Part shown: one piece after another, positions 58,487 through 64,000 of the stretch
Layout: each line of letters begins with the position of its first letter
How positions within the stretch are numbered: the stretch's first letter is position 1
From: Brevibacillus_D fluminis_A
Lineage (GTDB): Bacteria; Bacillota; Bacilli; Brevibacillales; Brevibacillaceae
Direction: 5' to 3'
Length of the DNA: 64,000 nucleotides
Assembly (NCBI RefSeq): GCF_052072235.1
Contig: NZ_CM125436.1
Coordinates: forward strand, 738,001-802,000
Notes under the pieces: generated by a model
Databases searched by the model: none
What the model saw: only the letters and a program-made list of their open reading frames with translations
What the model was told of the DNA's origin: nothing
Position numbers and translations under genes: made by a program

Positions 58487-60772
58487 ATGAAGCGAAGAAA
58501 GGTTGTGGCTGGGCTATTGTCCACTGCGCTGATCGTCGGTGTTGTGGCAGGTTCCCCGGTAGCGGGCGCGGCGAAAACCAAAAAGAAGCCGCATCAGGAA
58601 TCGTCCAGGAAAGTAGACATGGCGGTAGTCAACCAGGATCGGTTGGAACGGGCGCTGAAAGAGCGTGGGGAGCTTGGCAAGAACGCGTCTCCTGAAGAAG
58701 TGAAACAAGCGATCGAAAACTATGTGCAGGCGCGCAGCCTCCCGTTTGCGGAAACGGATGGGATCGACACCTCTTCCGATTTCGGAAAAGAGGCATACAA
58801 ATCGCTGAAAGGCTTCCAGGAAAACGCCAAAGCCTTGGTGGATGGCGATGAGAAGGCGCGGAAAATCAAGGCGAGCAACAAGGTTGACGAATTCGTCGAC
58901 AGAGCTGCGGTTGCTCTTGTTGAATTTCCGGATTTTAACCACAACCGGATCGAGGATAACGGCGTCGATTTCTGGACGAAAGATTTTAACCAGGCGCATT
59001 ATCAAGGGATGCTGTTCAACAAGGACGGCTATACATCGCCGGAAGGCAAAGAGCTGCTTACCTTTAACGAATACTATCGCGAGCAATCGGCGGGCAGCTG
59101 GTCTGTGGATGGTGTCGTAACGCCGTGGATCATGGCGCGTGAAAACGCCGCCTACTATGGCGGAAACAACGACCACGGCAACGACAGCGCACCGCGCGAG
59201 CTGGTTGTCGAGACGCTGGCGGATGTCGGCGCGGCGATTGCCGGCCATGAAGACGAATATGACCAGCGCGACCCGTATGATATCGATGGCGACGGCAATG
59301 TGATGGAGCCGGATGGCATGCTCGACAGCCTGCTGGTTGTACATGCCGGCGTCGACGAGTCGGCAGGCGGCGGAGAGCTGGGCGACGATGCGATTTGGGC
59401 ACATCGCTCGACGCTTGACGAGCCTACCAAAATCCCGGGCACCAGCCTGAAAGCCTATGACTACATCATTCAGCCGGAGGACGGAACGGCAGGGGTGTTC
59501 GCCCACGAATACGGGCACAACCTCGGCTTGCCGGATGAGTACGACACCGGCTATACCGGCAACGGGGAGCCGGTGGGCGTCTGGTCGATCATGTCGGCAG
59601 GCAGCTGGGCAGGCGTGACGCCGGGTGCCGAGCCGCCGGGCTTCAGTCCATGGGCAAAGCTGTATTTCCATGAAGTGTATGGCGGAAACTGGCCGGAGCC
59701 AAAAACGATCAGCTCAAGCTCGCTCAAGTACGGCAAGGAGTACAAGTTTAACCTGAACGAAGCGGTTGCCAATACGAGCAACAACAAAATTCTCAAAATC
59801 GATCTGCCGGATCGCGGATTGGAACCGCCTACCCAACCGAAGGGCACGAAAGCGTATTTCTCGACAAAAGGGAACAGCCTCGATACGAAGCTGACCTCCC
59901 ATGAGATCGATTTGACCGGTGTCTCCAAAGCGACTTTGACATTCGATTCGTGGCGCCAAATCGAGGAAGATTTCGACTATCTCTATGTCAACGTCTATGT
60001 GGATGGCGAAGACAAACCGGAGCAGGTAGCCAAGTTCTCCGACACGACAAAAGGGGAATGGGAAACGAGCGAAATCGACTTGAGCGCATTCGCAGGCAAA
60101 AAAATCAAAGTCGAGTTCAATTACGTATCCGACGTAGGATTGGCGCTGGAAGGCTTCTATGTGGACAACATTGTGGTGACCGGCGACGGCAAGACGCTGT
60201 TTGAAGATGATGCAGAAGGCGACAGCGCGTTTGATCTCGATGGGTTCCAACTGTTCGACGGATCTGCCAAAATGATGAAAAACTACTACCTCATTGAATG
60301 GCGCAGCCACAATGGCGTAGACCAGGGCCTGGCTCACTACCGCCGTGCGGACAGCCTCATTTCGTACGACCCTGGCATGCTGGTGTGGTACTATGATTCC
60401 CGCTATGGTGACGACAACATGGTCGGCAACCATCCGGGCGAAGGTTTCCTTGGCGTAGTCGACTCGCACCAGCGCGGCCATTACTGGGATGACGGCACGA
60501 TCGCGGATACGCGCTACCAGCTGTACGACGCGGCGTTTGGCAAGGAGAAAAAATCCGATCTGGAAGTGGTTTATCCGGAGAGGGCCATGTCCTACAAAGG
60601 GCTGCTCGGCATCGATACGTTCAACGACCAGAAAGATTACACGGCGAAAAAATACAATCCGGACGGCGGCAAAATTTTGCCGGTGCTCGGCTTGCAAATC
60701 AAGGTGCAAAGCGTGAAAGCCGACGACAAAGGCGCTACCATCGTCGTAACGCGCAGCAAGGTGAAAAAATAG
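58487..60772 (+). CDS. inhA: Immune inhibitor A-type M6 metalloprotease
   Basis: Translation starts at the ATG at 58487 (AGAGAGGGTGG upstream), 761 residues. The signal peptide ends near AGAA (residue ~28), followed by a propeptide. The zinc-binding motif is HEYGHNLGLPDEY near residue 340, with the downstream Met-turn region VWSIMSAGSW. Calcium-binding-like DIDGDGNVMEPDG lies before it. The C-terminal part has a MAM/jelly-roll-like domain (TLTFDSWRQIEEDFDYLYVN, KKIKVEFNYVSDVGLALEGF). InhA enzymes are secreted proteases that cleave host antimicrobial peptides or the cell's own secreted proteins. Single gene. Confidence 0.95.
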   Translation: MKRRKVVAGLLSTALIVGVVAGSPVAGAAKTKKKPHQESSRKVDMAVVNQDRLERALKERGELGKNASPEEVKQAIENYVQARSLPFAETDGIDTSSDFGKEAYKSLKGFQENAKALVDGDEKARKIKASNKVDEFVDRAAVALVEFPDFNHNRIEDNGVDFWTKDFNQAHYQGMLFNKDGYTSPEGKELLTFNEYYREQSAGSWSVDGVVTPWIMARENAAYYGGNNDHGNDSAPRELVVETLADVGAAIAGHEDEYDQRDPYDIDGDGNVMEPDGMLDSLLVVHAGVDESAGGGELGDDAIWAHRSTLDEPTKIPGTSLKAYDYIIQPEDGTAGVFAHEYGHNLGLPDEYDTGYTGNGEPVGVWSIMSAGSWAGVTPGAEPPGFSPWAKLYFHEVYGGNWPEPKTISSSSLKYGKEYKFNLNEAVANTSNNKILKIDLPDRGLEPPTQPKGTKAYFSTKGNSLDTKLTSHEIDLTGVSKATLTFDSWRQIEEDFDYLYVNVYVDGEDKPEQVAKFSDTTKGEWETSEIDLSAFAGKKIKVEFNYVSDVGLALEGFYVDNIVVTGDGKTLFEDDAEGDSAFDLDGFQLFDGSAKMMKNYYLIEWRSHNGVDQGLAHYRRADSLISYDPGMLVWYYDSRYGDDNMVGNHPGEGFLGVVDSHQRGHYWDDGTIADTRYQLYDAAFGKEKKSDLEVVYPERAMSYKGLLGIDTFNDQKDYTAKKYNPDGGKILPVLGLQIKVQSVKADDKGATIVVTRSKVKK

Positions 60773-60838
60773 GCACGCGACTACTTTTGGGGGATTTGTC
60801 GCACACTAGGAAAAACGTGCGAAAGGCAGGTGCCTGTG

Positions 60839-61243
60839 ATGCGGAAAATCCCCAGCAGCTTGACTGGGAAACAGGGCATGTTCGATACGCTGCGAGAAGT
60901 GCTGCGGGAAGATCAGTTTACCCTGTCAAACTGGGAGTATGAATACGGCTTTTTCGACAAGCAACTGGACATGAAGGCGATGGTATTTTTGCGGCTGCCC
61001 ATCGATACGGTATCGGGCGAGCTTGACGATCCGGCTGCTGTGGTGCAGTTCGGTCATCCATTCGTGCTCAAGCACGTGTATCAGACGGGCAACGACCCGG
61101 ACATCGGCTATGCGTCCGGACCCGCGATCGCTGCCTCATTCAACCAGTTCCAGGAGCCGCAAGACAAGGATGCCGAGGTCGAGGACGATTACGTGGAGAT
61201 GGCCAAGCAGATCGTCCGGCGGCTGGAGCAAAAATTGGTATGA
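60839..61243 (+). CDS. yugN: YugN-like family protein
   Basis: I chose the ATG at 60839 (AGG eight bases upstream), 134 residues; upstream GTG codons are alternatives. The sequence (LTGKQGMFDTLREVLREDQF, NWEYEYGFFDKQLDMKAMVF, FGHPFVLKHVYQTGNDPDIG) follows the YugN-like family of Bacillales, of unknown function. It is small, acidic and soluble. A hairpin terminator separates it from the NAD kinase gene. Confidence 0.8.
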   Translation: MRKIPSSLTGKQGMFDTLREVLREDQFTLSNWEYEYGFFDKQLDMKAMVFLRLPIDTVSGELDDPAAVVQFGHPFVLKHVYQTGNDPDIGYASGPAIAASFNQFQEPQDKDAEVEDDYVEMAKQIVRRLEQKLV

Positions 61244-61281
61244 GAAAGAGGGGCGGCATCTCGTATGCCGTCTCTTTTCTT
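61244..61281 (+). terminator. Terminator after yugN
   Basis: GAAAGAG-GGGC-GGCAT pairs with ATGCCG-TCTCTTT around CTCGT, followed by TTCTT, starting at the stop codon. Confidence 0.75.
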
Positions 61282-61319
61282 CTGCCCTCAGCTTGGCACA
61301 GGCTCGTAGTGGGAAACTA

Positions 61320-61328
61320 TGGTATAGT
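61320..61328 (+). promoter_or_regulatory. Extended -10 promoter of nadK
   Basis: TGGTATAGT is an extended -10 (TGn plus TATAGT), about 52 bases before the nadK start. A hairpin (GGGTG/CACCC) follows in the leader. Confidence 0.55.
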
Positions 61329-61379
61329 GAGAGAAAAGGGTGGGTTGATCACCCAAGAAAGAGTGAGGGTAAACGGCTT

Positions 61380-62174
61380 ATGAAGATAGCGACCGTGCTG
61401 CGCAATGACGATTATTCGAGGGAAATGGATCGGTTGCTTCGTCAAAAAATAGAAGGGAATGACAAATTCCGCTTTGTGGAGGGCAAGGCTGAAGAGCCGG
61501 AGCTTGTCATCTCGATCGGCGGGGACGGAACGCTCCTGGAAGCGGTCCATGAATATGGCTTTGGCCCGCAATACGTCGGGATTCATACAGGACATCTCGG
61601 GTTTTATGCGGATTGGCATCCGGATGAGCTGGACGAATTCGTCGAGGCATTGAACCATGTCCAGCCGCTTGTCGTGGAATATCCTTGTGTCGAATGCTGC
61701 ATCACGACGGTTTCCGGCGAGCATCACGCCAAATGGGCGCTCAATGAGCTGGTGATCCGCAATGCGTCGCTGTCCACGCTCGTCACTTGCGTGTTCATCA
61801 ACGGCGAGGAGTTCGAGACATTCCGTGGTGACGGGCTGATCGTCTCATCCCCATCCGGAAGCACCGCGTACAATAAAGCGGTGGACGGCGCCATCGTGCA
61901 TCCGTCCATCGAAGCGATTCAGCTATCCGAGATCGCCTCGATCAACAATCAGGCGTACCGGACGATCAACAGCTCGCTTGTGCTGCCGCAGCATCATGTG
62001 GTAGAGCTGATCGTGATGAACCCGGAGATCATGATCGGGCTCGACCGTGAGCAAGCGGTATGGAAAGGCGTCCGTTCCATCGTGTGCCATGTCGGCCGCC
62101 AGAAGGTCAAATTCGCGCGGTATAAAAAGCTGCCATTTTGGCGCCGCGTGCGCAAATCGTTCATAACGGGGTAA
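61380..62174 (+). CDS. nadK: NAD kinase
   Basis: Translation starts at the ATG at 61380 (GAGGGT upstream), 264 residues. The NAD kinase signature is complete: LVISIGGDGTLLEAVHEYGF (GGDG motif), GIHTGHLGFYADW, ALNELVIRNAS (NE motif), FRGDGLIVSSPSGSTAYNKA and HVGRQKVKFARYKKLPFWRR at the end. It makes NADP+ from NAD+ and ATP. The WYL regulator gene starts five bases after the stop codon, so they are co-transcribed. Confidence 0.95.
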   Translation: MKIATVLRNDDYSREMDRLLRQKIEGNDKFRFVEGKAEEPELVISIGGDGTLLEAVHEYGFGPQYVGIHTGHLGFYADWHPDELDEFVEALNHVQPLVVEYPCVECCITTVSGEHHAKWALNELVIRNASLSTLVTCVFINGEEFETFRGDGLIVSSPSGSTAYNKAVDGAIVHPSIEAIQLSEIASINNQAYRTINSSLVLPQHHVVELIVMNPEIMIGLDREQAVWKGVRSIVCHVGRQKVKFARYKKLPFWRRVRKSFITG

Positions 62175-62178
62175 TGGA

Positions 62179-63141
62179 ATGAATCGGACCGATCGACTTT
62201 TGGCGATATTACTGGAATTGCAGCGGCAGCGCAATGTGCGCGCTTGCGATTTGGCTGACTTGTTCGAAACGAGCCAGCGAACGATCTATCGCGACATGCA
62301 GGCGCTTTGCGAAGCGGGCGTGCCTGTCGTGGCCGTTCCGGGCAAAGGATATGCGCTTGTGGACGGTTATTTTTTGCCGCCCGTCGCGTTTTCAGCCGAC
62401 GAGGCGGCGATTCTTTTGCTCGGCAGCCGCTATGTGGCCAAGCAATTCGATGAGGAGTACAGCCGTTTGGCCATGACGGCCTCCGCCAAAATCGAAGCGG
62501 TTTTGCCGGAGGCGGTCCGCAAGCAGACGGATCGTCTATGTGCCGGAATCGCGCTGTTCGAATCGCAGCCGGATTTGCGTCCGGACGAGCGGGAAACGGA
62601 AGAAAAGATCAGGCAGCTGCGACGGGCAATTCTGGAGGAGAAGCGGATCGCTTTCACCTATAGCGCCCGCTATCGCCAGCTTGCGCGGGATGAGGATGTG
62701 AACACGCAGCGGGAGGTCGACCCGTACGGTTTGGTCCATACGAATGGCGCGTGGTATTTGGTGGGCTGGTGCCATCTGCGCGGGGACCGCCGCCATTTCC
62801 GGCTGGAGCGGATTCAATCGTTGACCCGCCTTCCGCAGTCATTTGTCAGACCGGACGATTTTTCGTTCCAGCAGGAGCGCAAGGAGCAGCCGGTTGAGGT
62901 GCAGCTCCTGTTTGGCGCGCATCTGGAGGCGTGGGTGAAAGAGGAGCGCTCGTTTTTTACCGTGCATGAGGAGCGGCGCGAGGAAGGTTTTTATGTCAGG
63001 CTGCGGGTGCGGCATGAGGCCGAAGTGCTGCCATGGCTGCTGCGGTGGGGAGGTGGCGTTCGGGTCCTGGCCCCGGAATCACTTCGCCAGCGGGTCTTGG
63101 CGGAAGCGCAGGCAGTAATTTCCGCAAACGCGCCCAATTGA
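62179..63141 (+). CDS. HTH-WYL (YafY-type) transcriptional regulator
   Basis: The 320-residue protein has an N-terminal HTH_11 domain (NRTDRLLAILLELQRQRNVR, ACDLADLFETSQRTIYRDMQ), then a WYL domain with GAWYLVGWCHLRGDRRHFRL near residue 195, and a C-terminal WCX-like extension (EVLPWLLRWGGGVRVLAPES). Such YafY-like proteins regulate diverse genes. It follows nadK by five bases. It is the third WYL protein of the window. Confidence 0.92.
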   Translation: MNRTDRLLAILLELQRQRNVRACDLADLFETSQRTIYRDMQALCEAGVPVVAVPGKGYALVDGYFLPPVAFSADEAAILLLGSRYVAKQFDEEYSRLAMTASAKIEAVLPEAVRKQTDRLCAGIALFESQPDLRPDERETEEKIRQLRRAILEEKRIAFTYSARYRQLARDEDVNTQREVDPYGLVHTNGAWYLVGWCHLRGDRRHFRLERIQSLTRLPQSFVRPDDFSFQQERKEQPVEVQLLFGAHLEAWVKEERSFFTVHEERREEGFYVRLRVRHEAEVLPWLLRWGGGVRVLAPESLRQRVLAEAQAVISANAPN

Positions 63142-63203
63142 GAGCAAGGATTTGTTATACTGGAAGGAGTTGTTATTTTTTAAAATCAATGAAGGAGGTC
63201 TCT

Positions 63204-64000
63204 ATGGCAAGAAAAGCGCTTATGATTTGTTTGTTGTTCCTTCTCCTGATCCCTGTCGGAGCGACTGCGGCTACGCCTGCGCCTGCACCCGGCTTCACCG
63301 ACATCAGCCGCCACTGGGCCAAGGATTACATCAATTCGCTTGCAGCTCTTGGCATTTATAAAGGGTTTGGGAAAGAGTTCCGGCCGGATTCACCGACGAC
63401 GCGCGGCGAGGCGCTGCTGCTTTTGAACCGGGCCTATCAAGCGAGCTATGGGGTGATGGCAGGGCCTGTTACCACGACCCATCTGGATGCCAAGCATTGG
63501 GCGGCAGACGAGATTCGCGCATTCCTCGGCAATTTGAACGGGGTCTTCTACACAGACATGCACTCGTATTCCCAGTTCAACCCGGGTGACAGCATGCTGT
63601 ACTACTTGTGGCTGGCAAGTTCCGGCAAAAAAATGAAGTATGTCGATTTCCCGAGCAGCAACTGGTACTTGACCCAAGCGTATTTGAGCCAGCCGCTGTC
63701 CCGTGAGGAAGCCAGCATGATTCTGTTCCATGCGATGGCGCCGGCGATCCGCAACCAGCTGCAGGCAACACCGTTGGATGTGGAGTCGCGCTTCACCGGC
63801 TACTATAAATGGAAGCAACCTTCCAACTATTTGGATACAACGTCCCCGTATGCAACCGCCTTGCAAGGATTCCCGATCTATACGCCGGGTGAAAAGTATT
63901 TCTACCCTGAGAAAACGGTGACCAGAGCGGAATTCGCGGTCAATCTGGTGCGCTTCTGTGAAGCCTCCGGGAAGTATCGGGACATCCAGCTGCCGGTCAA
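63204..64000 (+). CDS. Secreted SLH-domain protein (cut by window edge)
   Basis: Translation starts at the ATG at 63204 (GAAGGAGG upstream), at least 265 residues, with no stop before the window end. The signal peptide MARKALMICLLFLLLIPVGA ends near ATAA. Residues ~30-80 form an S-layer homology module: GFTDISRHWAKDYINSLAAL, GIYKGFGKEFRPDSPTTRGE. Further SLH-like parts occur later (PLSREEASMILFHAMA and EKTVTRAEFAVNLVRFCE). SLH domains bind secondary cell wall polymer, so the protein is anchored to the surface. Confidence 0.88.
   Translation, partial: MARKALMICLLFLLLIPVGATAATPAPAPGFTDISRHWAKDYINSLAALGIYKGFGKEFRPDSPTTRGEALLLLNRAYQASYGVMAGPVTTTHLDAKHWAADEIRAFLGNLNGVFYTDMHSYSQFNPGDSMLYYLWLASSGKKMKYVDFPSSNWYLTQAYLSQPLSREEASMILFHAMAPAIRNQLQATPLDVESRFTGYYKWKQPSNYLDTTSPYATALQGFPIYTPGEKYFYPEKTVTRAEFAVNLVRFCEASGKYRDIQLPV

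Noticed and set aside
1..64000. CRISPR array, rRNA operon, complete prophage or known riboswitch
   Set aside because: No regularly spaced direct repeats, no rRNA-like sequence, no phage structural genes and no recognisable riboswitch core were found on reading the window.

Overview
The window reads as chromosome of an endospore-forming Gram-positive bacterium of the order Bacillales. The evidence is a GerA/GerC/GerB spore-germination operon, an orphan GerB permease, a small acid-soluble spore protein of SspK type with a forespore-type -10 box, AGGAGG-type ribosome binding sites, many GTG/TTG starts and strong Rho-independent terminators. The base composition is moderately GC-rich. An immune-inhibitor-A metalloprotease and an SLH-domain protein make Brevibacillus or a near relative my best guess; that is inference from gene content, since no rRNA is present.

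The most distinctive region is 1057-8749, a bacterial Ro/Y-RNA and RNA-repair island. Two overlapping WYL-domain regulator genes point left. To their right, on the plus strand, lie a structured leader, a tRNA-mimicking Y-RNA-like noncoding RNA (about 3478-3587), a TROVE/vWA Ro60 homologue, an RlaP-type nucleotidyltransferase, a large helical protein of unknown function and the RNA ligase RtcB. The last four genes are tightly packed, with one terminator after rtcB. An RNase J gene is cut by the left edge, next to a 41-codon ORF.

8993-16255: a polar amino-acid ABC importer; a hybrid sensor kinase with receiver; a CheR-type methyltransferase that apparently starts at ATT; a scrap of a second histidine kinase; and an MsrA-MsrB fusion. 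16310-17700 is an AT-rich islet with an isoprenylcysteine methyltransferase-like gene and an IS1595-type transposase remnant.

17732-30798: LysE exporter, MarR plus DHA2 drug exporter, acyl-CoA ligase, SRPBCC protein, CcdC-like membrane protein, P450 with orphan GerB, CidR-CidA-CidB holin-like system, HAD phosphatase and GNAT-YoaP protein. 30902-38489: aminopeptidase P, copper-amine-oxidase-like (stalk) secreted protein, GNAT, flavin-nucleotide-binding protein, and a MarR gene followed by an operator-rich promoter, an APC permease and a SolA-like amine oxidase; then a truncated histidine phosphatase.

38667-49469: MotA/MotB; an ECF sigma factor with a membrane partner and a secreted protein that shares its promoter motif; a nested palindromic repeat; low-molecular-weight phosphotyrosine phosphatase; HesB-like protein; a sporulation cluster (DUF3905-like protein, ger operon with two small two-helix membrane proteins, SspK-like protein). 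49508-64000: MacB-type ABC exporter with adaptor, glucose-6-phosphate isomerase with a small HTH protein, SnoaL-like protein convergent with a LysR regulator, GH18 hydrolase, alpha/beta hydrolase, InhA protease, YugN-like protein, NAD kinase, a third WYL regulator, and an SLH protein cut by the right edge. A dispersed hairpin repeat occurs at 49194 and 54502, with a possible degenerate copy at 16317.
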